Shown: positions 12,211 to 25,448, counted from the first letter of the stretch. The stretch: DNA of 64,000 nt from Apostichopus japonicus (GCF_037975245.1 NC_092580.1:26582501-26646500), one strand, 5' to 3'. Numbers and translations: made by a program. The notes: a model not told the origin generated them from the letters alone.

Positions 12211-13440
12211 TGCCTACCTTGTACTTTGGCAATATCTTAGACTGTGATGCATAACATGTTTTATTGTAATATAACATAATAAAATAATGCTTAAAAAAGG
12301 GAACTTTACTTTTCTTTTAAGAGATTCCTATCTTCTTCAAGAGCTTATAGAAGAGCTTAATTAGTATTAACTTAAATTTGCTTCAGCAGTTACGAATCGT
12401 TGCTTCTGAATGGCACTCCCCAAGAAGGAAATGGCTACATTGTCTTCTGTAACGCAGCTTTACAATGCTCGTAAACACAGTTTACAATGCTCGTAAACAG
12501 AGTTTAATAGCGGGGGACAGGCCATGGGAACTTACTGCCTACCTTGTACTTTGGCAATATCTTAGACTGTGATACATAACATGTTTTATTGTAATATAAA
12601 ATAATAAAATAATGCTCAAAAAAGGGAACTTTACTTTTCTTTTAAGAGATTCCTATCTTCTTCAAGAGCTTATAGAAGAGCTTAATTAGTATTTACTTAA
12701 ATTTGCTTCAGCAGTTACGAATCGTTGCTTCTGAATGGCACTCCCCAAGAAGGAAATGGTTACATTGTCTTCTGTAACGCAGCTTTACAATGCTCGTAAA
12801 CACAGTTTACAATGCTCGTAAACAGAGTTTAATAGCGGGGGACAGGCCATGGGAACTTACTGCCTACCTTGTACTTTGCAATATCTTAGGCTGTGATGCA
12901 TAACATGTTTTATTGTAATATAAAATAATAAAATAATGCTTAAAAAGGGAACTTTTCGTTTCTTTTAAGAGATTCCTATCTTATTCAAGTGCTTATAGAA
13001 GAGCTTAATTAGTATTTACTTTAATTTGCTTCAGCAGTCACGAATCGTTGCTTCTGAATGGCACTCCCCAACAAGGAAATGGCTACATTGTCTTCTGTAA
13101 CGCAGCTTAACAGTGCTCCTATACACAGATTAATAGCGGGGGACAGGCCATGGGAACTTACTGCCTACCTTGTACTTTGGCAATATCTTAGACTGTGATG
13201 CATAACATGTCTTTAATATAATGTAATGCATACAAAAGGGAACTTTTCATTTCTTTTAAGAGATTTCTATCTACTTCAAGTGCTTATAGAAGAGCATAAT
13301 TAGTATTTACTTTAAATTGCTTCAGCAGTTACGAATCTTTGCTTCTGAATGGCACTCCCCAACAAGGATATGGCTACATTGTCTTCTGTAACGCAGCTTA
13401 ACAATGCTCATATACACAGTTTAAAAGCGGGGGACGGTCC
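12211..13440. repeat. Four tandem ~280-325 bp units
   Basis: Units begin at the phrase 'tgcctaccttgtactttg' at 12211, 12536, 12861 and 13162 and end near 13440, giving lengths of 325, 325, 301 and about 279. Units 1 and 2 are nearly identical, so that duplication is recent. Units 3 and 4 have lost 24-45 bp and diverged. A partial fifth relative is at 20036-20260, after the other minisatellite array. The units contain no coding signal. Confidence 0.9.
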
Positions 13441-14890
13441 GACTAGTTTATATCGTGGGAACTTTGAGATATTGAACAAAATATATCGATGACTCAAAAG
13501 TAAGTGGATGGCACGGACAGTATAGAATGATAGTAGGGAACATGCTACGTTTGATGGTCAAGATACAGTATCTGTATATGTAGTAATACTGAACTTAGCG
13601 GGAACTATCGAAAATTGGTTTCATTGAGTAAACTTGCAAGTGAATATAGGTTTGTGACTCTGTGTCGAAGCCAATGGGATTAGATGCTGTGCACTAAACC
13701 TAAGAGCTCACATGAAATTGAAGTTCACAATTTGCTGGTGTGTGTTTACACTTAAATGGTTTAAAGTTTATCAGAACTATCTTCACAGAAAATGAATGTG
13801 TACATCTGTTTATAATGTAAAACGTGAAAACATAGTCAACACTATGAAGTTTCAATTGTGACATATTTCCTCTTACATGCTCTTCTCGCCCAAAACGAAA
13901 GTGAAAAACAGAATTTGAGATTATCAATACATTTCGTGATGAGCTTGACTAGTCACTGCTCATTTCACATACTGTTTTACTGGTTGCTTTCCAGGTTGCG
14001 TTTTGAGTGTGCTTGGTAACATCATTGTGGTCATATAACTATGATAACCAAATTAAGGGATGCATATAATGCAATTCCATGGATTTTCTATTTGTTTTCA
14101 TTCTTGAAATTACAACTTTGATATTGGTTAGAAATAAATTGAATTATCATTAAGGTAAAGTTTATAGTGGTCTATAGGTCGTCATATGATATCATATGGT
14201 GTGTTGTCTGCAAGGCCTAATGCGATATCCAAAGAGTTTTAACTCTGATTACATAATTTATCTATGTTTGGATGTTGGGTACATGTTTATTCAAATGTCA
14301 TTCGAAGTCACAATCATAATATGTTGAAGCGTGCTTGTTACAAGCAAAGAACTACAGCATGGAAGTTATAACGCATGCACGAACATGTACATTTGCATAT
14401 ATCTGTCCGCAGGTTTAGCTCGAGAACAGTGTGATAAAATATACGCATTCCTCTAAATTCAATTATTCTTTGAACAGAAGTATTGTTTGAGTCCAGAGAT
14501 TACGTCACGGATAATTTGTAATGTAGCAAGTTTTGGACAAGCATCAGCCTCCAAAATTCGTCTTATCGTTGTAGCACAAGTGACGCGCGGCTATGCTACG
14601 CCTCCAATCCCATTCACGGGGAATAAAACTTGTAATCGCTAGAACATTAAGTCGGGGGAAACCACTCCGCCGGGCAAAGGGCCTCCTTCCATAAAGGTTC
14701 GTATCTATTCATAAATCAGTCCGAGGAAGGCTAGCATTTGCCTACCTCGCCCTTTGTAATCGTTCAGTGTATGGACAGTGTCGGGAAAAACGTAAATTTT
14801 TTTAGGTGACGCATATGCGTTCGTGGGTATTTTTGCATATTAGCCTCATTTGTATCGATACCATTTGAATTGGATGCTACGCCATGCGTT
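13441..14890. other. Unassigned; partly shared with 20.27-20.57 kb
   Basis: About 13441-13890 resembles 20245-20570, sharing for example 'aacaaaatatatcgatgact' and 'aagtttcaattgtgacat'. The minisatellite, the ~300-bp units and this flank therefore form one duplicated composite. The remaining sequence shows no recognised gene. Confidence 0.45.
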
Positions 14891-14899
14891 CTAATCAAG

Positions 14900-17800
14900 T
14901 TTGTATTGTGTTCTTTTCTACGAGGCTTTAACTTATCCGTATTATGATGTTAACTGAATAACGTTCAATCTATCTTAGATTTATCAGATGTATAAATTTA
15001 TATCTAATAATACTAGTAATACGTCTGGGATCAATAAGCATTGGTTCAGTTGCAACTATCATAAAGATGAATTACACACATTGATAGAACGAACACACGA
15101 TCCTAATAGTCCCAAAAAGTAGCATATTGCTGCAAGAAGATGACATTTATTATGTACTTGTTCCAGATCATTTAAACTGCTCTCATGGAGTAAATCTCTC
15201 AACTTATCACCCAAATTCTACCAATGTGTTACTATATGTTCTTCATTACTTCCTAAAAAAAGTAGCTCCTATAAGGGTGAGCTCGTAAATTTTGCCAAAC
15301 CGATACAATATACACTAAAATGGTACCGTAATCGATCGACTGAGCCAACTTTGATCTAATAAACGATACTTTTCGAGTGGTTCATTATTTCTTTAATGCT
15401 GCATATTTTCGTCATCCGGACAATTTTCAAACTGGGAATGCTCAAATGCAAACTGTAAATCCATTCATTGTTTACTTCAATTTACTCTATCCCTTTCAGA
15501 AAAACCCTAATGTGGCTGTGTGTACACTAAACGAGTTTCAACCTAAGTAAATGAACAATGGGAAATTGACTGGGAAATTATAAACAATGGATAATTTCAT
15601 TGTTTCTTTCCAAGTTTCTTTGTAATGTTGATGCATGAAAAATAATCATATTGAACACCATAGAAAGGCAAAGCTGTTTTGCCGATTTTTTTTATCAAAT
15701 TCAAAGCAATCTTACGGGGCTTATATTCACAGATACATATTAAAATCAATTTCAGTCTTACCTTTAAAATTGTTTTGCAAATCCTTCCACTGTAGTCTTA
15801 GGTATTACGGGACTTCGCTGCTTACAGTCTCTAAGCGGAATGAATAACTGAGCTACGCAATCACTAAGCGAGTTGGTGAATTATTTTGATCACGTGTCCA
15901 TTAACCAACTCTCTTGAGACTCCGCCCATAATATCGTCCAATCAGTTTACGCCAAGTTAACAGACAAATGCCCAAAAAGGAATGTAAGTTTGATTTTATA
16001 TTTCAGTTCACGTACGCCTTATTTTCCATGTTTGATGTGCGTATGCATGTACAACGTTAGAAGTTATTGGTATGGTAGTTTCAGTTTCAATTTATTGTCT
16101 CTATGTATATATCTTTCAAAGGAGGTACAAGAGACGTAAATGCAACGATAAAAGAGGGATAATACAATAAGGTAATAACATATGACAGTAATAAGAGAGA
16201 AACCTGACATGAATTAATACAGGCTTACAAAGAGTGTTGGCACCTTCACTACAGTATGCGGGAAGGTTTCAATTATCTTAGTACAAAACTGTAGTGCAGT
16301 AAGGTATACCCCACAACAGAGAGTACCTTCTATGATGCGCCTAGCGTGCCATCCTGAAATCAACATATGTCGAATTAAATTGACATGTGTCGGTTTCTCT
16401 TGCTCTCATTGGGCGACCAGTGTCTCGTGTTATTTATTAGAGCTCTGATTGAAAGAAATCCATATATTTGAAAGAAATCGACATATGTCGAAATAAATTG
16501 TCATATGTCGTGTTTCGTGCTATGATTATAAGTGCCCATATATGTGCAAATTCATTAGCCCCAGAATCCAAACAGTTGAATTAAGAATTTCTAAACGTTA
16601 CGTTCACAACGTTCACTTCACCAACATTTGCATAAATGCCAAAATTGGAAACCATGGCAATGTAAGAACCAGTAGTATCTTGATATTCATTTTAATTTGT
16701 TGTGTAAGTATCATCTTTGCGAACCTAGGATGACCTATCCGGACAGCCTTGCTTTTTGTCAATGTCAATGTCAACATAGTCTCATAGCTAGGCTTGTAAA
16801 GTCATTCACATATATCTTCCTTTCAATATGTCATTTTTAAAGCATGTTCCATTTTATTGTAGTAGTCAATTTGTCACCATGTATTATCCATTATTAGCTT
16901 TATGTATTCTGTCATAAACTTACATTCAGGATTAGCATTACCAAGTGAAAAGAACCAAACTATGTTAATAGCCTAATAGTTGCATGTGTCCCACCTTCTG
17001 TACTTGGGCTGCCTTCTCATAACGTACTAATTTAAGAAGCTTCTAAGAGTGAGTGCACATATTTCGCCAAATAGATGAAAAATACGTTATATGTTATCGC
17101 AATTGGTCAAACTAAGCCAATTTTGACCTGATAAACATAACTTTTTGAGTGATTCATTATTCCGTTAAAGTTTGAATATTTTCCGAAACAATTTTCAAAC
17201 TGGGAACGATCAAATGCAAACTGTAAATCCATTCTTTTTTTACTTCAATTAACTCTATCCCTTTCAGAAATACCCTCATGTGGCTGTGTGTACACAAAAC
17301 GAGTTTTTCTCTACATAAATGAACAACGAGGAATTGACTTGGAAGTTATTAACAATGGATCATTTCTTTGTTCCTTTCCATGTTTCTATGTAATACAGAT
17401 GCTAAGAAATAATCATTTTCAACACCAAAGAAAGATAAAGCTGTTTTGCCAATTTTTAATGATCAAATTCAAAGCAATCTTACGGCCTAAGTATTCACAG
17501 ATGCACATTGAAATCAATTTCAGTCTTACCTTAAGTTTGTTTTGAAAATCCTCGCACTGCAGTTTTAAGTTTAACGGGATTTCGTTGCTTACAGTCTGTT
17601 AACGGAATGAATAACTGAGCTGCGCAATTACTAAGCAAGTACATGCAAGTACATTTGAACAACTCTCTTTAGATTCCGCCCATAAAATCGTCTAATCAGT
17701 TAATGCCAAGTTTACAGACAAATACTCAAAATGAGAAGGTGAGTTTGATTTATAATTTAGTTCACGCACGCCTTCTTTTCCATGTTACAAGAACGTGTTA

Positions 17801-18720
17801 GAATTAAGATGCTAAGAAATAATCATTTTCAACACCAAAGAAAAGTAAAGCTGCTTCGCAAATTTTGAATTATCAAATTCAAAGCAATCTTTTGGCCTAA
17901 GTAGTCACAGATACATATTAAAATCAATTTCAGTCTTACCTTAAGTTTGTTTTGCAAATCCTCGCACTGCAGTTTTAAGTTTAACGGAATTTCGTTGCTT
18001 ACAGTCTGTTAGCGGAATGAATAACTGAGCTACGCAATCACTAAGCAAGTACCTTTGAACAACTCTCTTTAGACTCCCCCCATAATATCGTCCAATCAGT
18101 TAATGCCAAGTTTAAAGACAAATAGCCCAAAAAGGGAATGGAGTTCTATTTATAATTCAATATACGTACGCCTTCTTTCCCAAGTTACAAGTACGAACAT
18201 GCGCAACGTTAGAAGTTTGTGTATGATATTTTCAGTTTTTTTCCTCTATTTATATTTCAGAAGAGGTATAAAGATACCTAAATGCAACAATAAAAGAGCA
18301 ATAATAAAATAAGGTAAACCAGATGGCAGTCAAAACAGAGATACAGGACAAACGGGACTGTAAACACTAATACAAGATTACAGAGAGCAGTACTGACATG
18401 TTGGCACCTGCACTACAGTAGGCGTTGGCAATGCGGGAAGGGTTCCGTTATCTTAGTACAAACTGTAGTGCAGTACGGTTTACCCCACAGAGTACCGCCT
18501 ATGTTGCTCGTAGTCTGCCATCCTGAGATCAACATATGTTGAATTAAAATGAAATATGTCGGTTTCTCTTGCTCTCATTGGACGACCAATGTCACATGTC
18601 ATTTCTAGAGATCTGATTGGAGGAAATCGACATGATATGTGAAAGAAACCGACATAAGTCGAATTAAATTGTCATATGTCGAGTTTCGTGAAATTATGTG
18701 TATATAATATATCAGAACAC
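14900..18720. repeat. Mosaic of repeated blocks (copies A-C)
   Basis: The run beginning 'aataatcat' through 'caaattcaaagcaatctt' to 'tcagtcttacc' occurs at about 15640-15770, 17405-17535 and 17815-17945. A following block with 'gcttacagtctctaagcgga' occurs at about 15805, 17580, 17995 and 20960. Motif blocks carrying 'gacatatgtcg' dyads lie at 16350-16515 and 18525-18690. Together these are three or four eroded copies of one unit. No intact protein frame was found in any copy. Confidence 0.7.
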
Positions 18721-18939
18721 TAGCAAATAACATGTGACAATGATCGTCCAACAAATGCTCGAGAAAGGCGGTTTCAGTTCCCTGTAAAAATCAAGTACTC
18801 ACTGTGGAAGTGGTGATTAATCCAAATTTGCAAATGTTGTCAACTTGCTATTTACTGTTCGGTCTTTCATTAAATGTTCTGGAACTTGCTTGATGTGTTT
18901 GCATGTATATATTTGGTATTATGAGTAGTAGGTTTTATG

Positions 18940-19270
18940 TAAGGAATAATAATACTTAGTCATGAGACTGCAACTCACCAAATTACAGACGACCCATTGA
19001 CAATTTCAGCAGATCTTCCGGAGTCTGAAAAATAAATAGGTGTCCGGCACGAAAAAATTAATGATATAAACAATATAAGTGATGAAAATCAATAATGAAG
19101 ATCCAGACTTTTTAGTAAATTAATGTCTAATGTAAGTTCCAAGATAATGTTAAATGAACCTCTATATCTCGCGGAGCCACGTGAAAAAGTGGTCATGAAT
19201 TCCCTTTTTGCGAAATTTTAAAACAAAGGCCGGGTCATTCATTACTCAGAGGGGTACACCTGAAGAACTA
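18940..19270. repeat. LINE-derived block plus block 'c' (second copy)
   Basis: This corresponds in order and spacing to 905-1260, including 'cagatcttccg' and 'gggtcattcatta'. It supports duplication of a composite region. Confidence 0.6.
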
Positions 19271-20260
19271 TACGAAAATATATATATTGAGCAAAATTAC
19301 TATATATCGCATAACTGTGTTGGGCAATACTACCATATACTTCATAATGTGTATCGGGCAATACTACCATATACTGCGTAACATATTTTGGACAATATTA
19401 ACAGATACTGCATAACTTATATATATTCGGCAATAATAATATAAACTGGAACACATGTACTGGGCAATATTACCATAAACTGCATAACATGTATTGGGCA
19501 ATAATACATAATATATAGAGAGCAATATTACCATATACAGCTAAACAAATATTGGGCAATATAACTATATACTGGATAACAAGTATTTGGGCAATACTGC
19601 CATAATCTGGATAACACGTATTGATCATTATGACCACACACTGCATAGCATGTAAAGGATAACACCACCATGTATGTGATGACTTGTATTGTGCAAGACT
19701 ACTGTGTGATAAATAACATGTATTAGGCCATAATAACATATAATTCATTATGTGTTATGGGTAATACAAACATATACTTAACATAACATATATTTGGGCA
19801 ATACTACCATATATTGCATAACACGTATTGAACAATACACACTGCAATACTACCACACAGTGCACAATTGTATTGGACAATTCTACCATTTTCTTCGTAA
19901 TCTACATTGGACAATACAAATATGTACCGCATAACGTGTGTTTGGGCTATACCACCTTATACTGAGTAACACGTATCGTATTGAGCAATATTACCATAGC
20001 TGCATAAAATGCTTTTGGTAATGCAAAAATTTACTGCCTACCTTGTACTTTGGCAATATCTTATCCTGTGATGCATAACATGTTTTTAGCAGTATTACAG
20101 TATATTGCATAAACATCTGGAATTTTTCGTTTCTTTTTAGAGATTCCTATCTATTCAAGTGCAAGAGCTTAATTAGTTATTACTTAAATTTGCTTTAGCA
20201 GTTACGAATCGTTGCTTCTGAATACTCCTATACAAAGTTTAAAAGCGGGGGACATGCCAA
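19265..20260. repeat. Second minisatellite array and partial ~300-bp unit
   Basis: Units with GTATTGGGCAATAC and 'accatatactgcataac' run to about 20036. A single truncated relative of the 12.2-13.4 kb unit follows. Its order matches the first locus, so both were copied together. Confidence 0.8.
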
Positions 20261-20564
20261 TTAGATTATATCGTGAGAACTTTGAGAAATTGAACAAAAT
20301 ATATCGATGACTCAAAAAGTGCAAGTGTATATGGTTTGCGACTCTGTGTCGAAGCCAAGGGTATTGGATGCTGAGCACGAGCTCACATTAAATTGAAGTT
20401 CACAATTTGCTCGTTTGTGTTTACACTTAAATGGTTAATATTTATCAGAACTATCGTCATAGAATATGAATGAGTTCATCTGTTTATCATGTTAAACGGG
20501 AAAACATAGTCAACACTATGAAGTTTCAATTGTGACATAAATCCTCTTACATGCTCTTCTCGCC

Positions 20565-20885
20565 TGGTTCTTAGTAACTCCTCCAAATAATAATTATTAC
20601 AAACGCAAGCCTTTGCCTTTTAACAGCAATTTATTCTTTCTTTCTTTGTACTCTTTTCAATATACTTGGTTGACGCCCAACTTTGTAATGCAATACTTTT
20701 AACAATTTCTTCACCACTTCTCCCAAACTCTTCTAAATCATAATTAATAAAAACGCAGGCCTTTTGCCTTTTAACAGCAATTTATTCTTTCTTTCTACTC
20801 GTTCCAATTTACTTGGTTGACGCCCAACTTGATAATGCAATACTTTTTAACAATTTCTACACCACTTCTCCCATAAAACTTTTTG
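20565..20885. repeat. Tandem duplication, ~150-bp unit
   Basis: Two adjacent copies contain 'gccttttaacagcaattta' and 'cttggttgacgcccaactt'. They begin near 20579 and 20728 and differ by small indels. No coding content. Confidence 0.75.
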
Positions 20886-20889
20886 CTTA

Positions 20890-21960
20890 CCAAACAAAAA
20901 GTACCCTGGCAGGTATGTAGGGTCAAGGGGTTATCTCTACTGGTATAATTGGTATTACGGGACTTTGCTGCTTACAGTCTCTTAGCGGAGTTAATAACTG
21001 AGCTACGCAGTCACTTAGCGAGTTTATTAATTATTTTGATCACGTGTTCATTTGACCAAATAGCCCATTATATCGTCCGATCAGTTATCGCCAAATTTAC
21101 AAACAAATGCCCAAAAAGGAATGTAAGTTTGATTTTTAATTCACGTACGCCTTCTTTTCCATGTTTCATGTACGTACATGTACAATATTAGACGTTTGTG
21201 TTTGTTAGCTTCAGTTTCAGTTTACTTTCTCTTTTTATCCTTCACAGGAGATATAAGAGACGTAAATGCAACAATAAAAGAGGGATAATACAATAAGGTA
21301 ATACAGATGACAGTAATAAGAGAGAAACCTGACATGAATATATACATGCTTACAGAGAGCAGTAGTGACATGTTGGCACCATCACTGCAGTATGCGGGAA
21401 GGTTTCAATCATCTTAGTATAAACTGTAGTGCAGTACGGCATATCCCACAACAGAGAGAACCTTCTATGGCGTGCCATCCTGAAATCAACATATGTCGAA
21501 TTAAATTGACATGTGTCGGTTTCTCGTGCTCTCATTGGACGACCATTGTCACATGTTATTTATAAGAGCTCTGATTGAAAGAAATCCATATATTTGAAAG
21601 AAATCGACATATGTCGGTTTTCGTGCTATGATTATATGTGTACATCATATATCAGAGCACTAAAAATTAACATATTCGAGAAACGCGGTTTCATTTCCCT
21701 GTACAGAGCAAGTAATCACTGTGGATGTGGTGATTTATTCAAAGTTGCAAATGTTGTCAACTTACTACTTACTGTTAGGTCTTTCATGAAATGTTCTGTA
21801 ACTTGCTTGATGTGTTTGCAAGTATATATTTGGTATAATGAGTAGTATGTATTATGGAGAAATAATAATACTTCGTCATTAAACTGCAACTCACCAAATT
21901 GCAATTCCAGATGGCCCTTCTTCCAGATCTTCCGAAGTCCGAAAAATAAATAGGGGTCCG
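20890..21960. repeat. Mosaic repeat copy D with LINE-derived tail
   Basis: It carries the 'gcttacagtctcttagcgga' block, block 'a' (21130-21310), the 'gacatatgtcg' block (21480-21620) and the LINE-like 'cttccgaagtccgaaaaat' piece near 21930, in the same order as the copies at 15.8-19.0 kb. Confidence 0.65.
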
Positions 21961-22120
21961 GACAACGGATGAACAACGGCATAACAACGGCATAACAACG
22001 AACGAACACCAACGGATAGTAACGAATTTACAACGGACAATTAACGGATAAAGAACATAAAAAACGTAGGAGTACCGGAAAAGTAGCGGACATACCGGAC
22101 TAGCAACGGAGAAGAAACGG
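21960..22120. repeat. Degenerate AACGGATA-type short repeat
   Basis: The sequence is dominated by variants of 'caacggata', 'caacggcata' and 'taccgga'. It interrupts the LINE-derived block exactly after 'aataaataggggtccg'. It adjoins the long inverted repeat at 22176-22412 and is probably part of the same inserted element. Confidence 0.55.
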
Positions 22121-22175
22121 TCTAAAACCTTGGCCTCCGGAGTGCCTCAAAATCAGGGGGATCCTCATGAAGTTG

Positions 22176-22412
22176 AAAGCCCAGTCACATCTCACCGGAT
22201 TGCAATAACGGAGAGGGAACGAAGACAAGTTCCAAGTTTTATGCATGTTCAAAATCGACACCGGACAAACCGGACCCTCCCGGTAATGAAACGTAGACGG
22301 ACGGAGGAGAACCGCATACTAAACGGATATACTAACGTACATCAACGGAGTGCCATTTTTTGTCTTCGTTCCCTCTCCGTTATTGCAATCCGGTGAGATG
22401 TGACTGGGCTTT
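22176..22412. repeat. Perfect 52-bp inverted repeat (hairpin)
   Basis: The left arm 22176-22227 (starting AAAGCCCAGTCACATC) and the right arm 22361-22412 are exact reverse complements over 52 bp, separated by 133 bp. The loop is rich in CGGA words like the flank at 21960-22120. Exact identity implies either a young element or arm homogenisation. No target duplication could be fixed, so whether the arms are transposon termini is uncertain. Confidence 0.85.
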
Positions 22413-22959
22413 TATAAAGTATGCAGAAACGTCGTACATGCTGCTTCAGACCTACATGTACACTTCAACGTATACTGATTACTAACACGATTCCTTTAAT
22501 GAGAAAGACACTTTCACGTACACCGCTGCATTGTATGGAATTGCTCGTGTGTTTCATGAACTAAACGATTAGTATAAAGGTCATCCCCACGCACCAAACA
22601 AATATTGATATGCATAAATTTATGAGTTAATTTAGTTCGGAAAGAGTACAATTGAACTTTTATATACGAATAGGTCAGCTAAATTCGTTTATTTCACCAA
22701 CAAGGAACGTTGTTAATAAATATGGTGCCGCATAGCACTTACTTGTCATCCAGCAACCGTTGGAACACCATCAAACTCCAAAATTTGGTTTAACCTTTAG
22801 AGTGGCATTTGCGTGTTGATATAAGAGGGGTGCGGCAAGTTAAAACGTTCAGCTGAGGATTTAATATATTATGTCTAAAATATGCTGTCACATATTTTTT
22901 TTTCCAAATTGGAGAGGAAGCATAGATATGTTATTATTGTTTAAATATAGGCCTACGCT

Positions 22960-24065
22960 AGTCCTCATTATCTTTTAAGAACATTATGTGTTGCTACCGG
23001 GGCCCAAACCGTACGAGTGACCTGGGAGCCCAAAATAGGGCCCGAAATGTGTTTATTGAGCCGAAGAAAGACAAGGAAAAAATAGCTGAATATTATTCGT
23101 ATGGGGGTATTTTAGTTACAATAAAAATGAGAGCCACTGTTTTTCTCTAAGTGCCCCAGACAGCAGCCCCAAAGTGCCAAATGGTCCCAAACATGGTCTT
23201 TTTTTTTTATCCGAAGAGAGACGAGGATGGAACCAGCTGACAATCACCAGTCATATGTAATAGAAAAACACAGATGACAGCAACTTTTTCCTGTACGGGG
23301 TCCCAAACAGCAGCCCCAAAAAGACCCATTAAAATACATTTAAAATAAATCTTCGCGGCTAACGGTCTTTATTGTTGTCGCGCTCAGTAAACTCGGCGGC
23401 AAGTAGAACAAATCTCACCGATGAGCTTTGTCAAAATAAAATACAACTGTCAGCAAACTGCTTATCCACGCGTTGAGTTATGTATATTGTATTAGTTTTG
23501 ATGAGTTTTGTATTAGTTTCCAATTTTTAGAGTAAACACCGGTCGAGTAAACGTGTAGAATTCTTAGGAGCTCAATGGTAAAAAAACGTTTGTTTAGAAC
23601 CAAGCTACACAACGTCTGGACTCAAGTATTATCAAACTACGAATAGATTCAGATGTGCCTGTGTCAAAGCCATGATGACGTCACATTGAGTTTAGCAAAG
23701 TTATCCACGCTGATCCCTTTCCAAATTCCAGTTCGACACTTTCTTCATATATATTCTATCTAGTGTTTCCAAGTGTGCCCGGAAGGCGCATTGATGATGC
23801 CTTACATTTAACAAAGGCTTTGAATTCATATATAGCTTTAAACAATGACTTCGTATTAAGGAAAGCTGATCAAAGTGCATGTTAACAAAGGTGACGTATG
23901 GTACCGTAACGATGCCATATCATAACTGTGTAGAGGGTTATTTTATTAGCCATTTTATATTACCTACTAACGTCGACATATAGCACACAGCTTTGATTAA
24001 CAAACCGTGTATTAGGCGGTAACTAAATAGCAGACAGTATTTGGACCAGTCGGCTATTCCAAGTT
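22960..24065. other. Region upstream of the NAALADase-like gene
   Basis: It holds a low-copy repeat with 'cagcagccccaaa' (near 23162 and 23300) and no recognised gene. The 5' UTR of the gene starting at 24066 must lie at the right edge; no TATA box was identified there. Confidence 0.35.
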
Positions 24066-24271
24066 ATGACAATGAATGACCGCTCTGTTATAGCGATTTC
24101 AACAACCTTGACCTTTGTCATTGGGATCTCAGTAGGTGTACTTATCGGCTGGTATTCGGGACCAGAGAGAGTAGACGCGAAAATCGAATCAGCCAGAAGC
24201 GAAGCCGATCCAGATATATCTCAACAGCTAATGAATTTCATCGATAACGTTCAAATTGATGGAAACCTTCG
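24066..24271 (+). CDS. NAALADase/glutamate carboxypeptidase II-like, exon 1
   Basis: The ATG at 24066 (another at 24072) opens 68 codons and two bases. There is a short N-terminal tail, then one hydrophobic segment of about 22 residues (about residues 8-29, VIAISTTLTFVIG...), then an acidic stalk. This is the type II membrane anchor expected for the M28B family (FOLH1, NAALAD2, NAALADL1), which cleaves C-terminal glutamate from peptides or folates outside the cell. The exon ends at a textbook donor (CG|GTAAGT). Anchor sequences are poorly conserved, so the assignment rests on the exons that follow in phase. Confidence 0.75.
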
Positions 24272-24561
24272 GTAAGTATGAAGAGCTGTGCACGTACTCT
24301 GTCAGAACATGGAGCTATTCGGTTATACTCCATGGTCAGAATAAAACCACAAATTCCATAAACTGTTTGCTTTACTCCTTACGACAACAACTGTGATTGT
24401 CATAACACCAACCAAGTTTCTGACCCTTTTTGAGATCCGTGCTGAGACCGTAACTAACTGTGGCTATGAATCCTTCTGGCCACCACCGCGCAATCCACTC
24501 CATTAATTAAAATTGTACATATTACCATAGAGTAAATGTCATAGCCTATGTTTCCCTACAG

Positions 24562-24624
24562 AGGTCGCATGTTTGAACAGTTACAAAGCCTAAATGGAGT
24601 TACCTACCGCCTCATGGATTGTAG
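24562..24624 (+). CDS. NAALADase-like, exon 2
   Basis: A 63-bp exon between acceptor (CCCTACAG) and donor (AG|GTGACT). It reads GRMFEQLQSLNGVTYRLMDC between split Arg codons. Phase 2 on both sides matches exons 1 and 3. Its counterpart in known family members is the helical stretch after the membrane anchor. A small exon like this is easy to miss; exact phase agreement is the main support. Confidence 0.65.
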
Positions 24625-24755
24625 GTGACTTTTATAATTTTTATTTAATCATAATAATGTTATTCAAGCTAACTTCATAAGATTGTGGCCGGCACTCTCA
24701 AAGGAAAAAACTACTTTAAAGTTCATCATTGTTTTGATCTATACTCGGTTTGTAG

Positions 24756-24915
24756 GTACTTGACCACAGATCCTCATGTAGCGGGACGACCACGACAGTA
24801 TGAGCTAGCTAGATGGGTTAGAGATAAGTTTTTAGAGTTTGGATTTGATGATGCTGAGATTTCTACCTACAATGTCCTGCTCTCATACCCTTCTGAGAAA
24901 GTAGAAGAGAGTGTG
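24756..24915 (+). CDS. NAALADase-like, exon 3
   Basis: It encodes RYLTTDPHVAGRPRQYELAR... and FGFDDAEISTYNVLLSYPS. In M28B peptidases the same block (pattern 'hlaGt..n..lA..i...w..fGld.ve...Y.vllsyP') starts the extracellular domain. The acceptor is TTTGTAG at 24755 and the donor GTG|GTAGGT at 24915. Intron 3 (24916-25448) contains a (TA)n tract at 25183-25216. Confidence 0.88.
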
Positions 24916-25181
24916 GTAGGTATATATTAGTTTAACACCTAAGCATTTATATACACTCAGTGTTGTAAATAGAGAGTGTGAAGGGGATGGACAAGGAGAG
25001 GAATTGGGGCAACGTTTATTACACATCATAATGGGTTCACATTGGTCATTCTGCCTCATCCTTTTCTACGTCACATTACTTCCAAGCCCTTCCCTGGTGA
25101 GGATTTTTATTTGCCATTGTGGGCTGAATTAGATGCCACAAGCAAAAGACCCCTCAGAGTAGTTGTATGTTCTGAGTGTAG

Positions 25182-25217
<36 letters not shown>

Positions 25218-25448
25218 GCATTCATCACGATCACTACAAATTAATGAACACCGGTACCAGACATTCCCACGTCTTCCCTGGACGTCGACCTCTTTACCGC
25301 CACTAAAGCCCTGTCTCGATACCGGCCCCTACAGTCCCATCAATGGCAATATACTCGACCTCTATCAGAGACATTCATATCCTCTGACAATGAAATCACT
25401 CGCATGAAGGTAGTCCATTTTTGAACGGCGATGTATCTTCCTTAACAG

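Noticed and set aside
14560-14765. A structural RNA gene in a GC-richer island with partial inverted similarity
   Set aside because: The pairing is short and interrupted, and no known snRNA, 5S or SRP motif could be matched.
25042-25407. 121-codon plus-strand frame between NAALADase-like exons 3 and 4
   Set aside because: It crosses a (TA)n tract, has no matching splice phases, and the family continues directly from exon 3 to exon 4.
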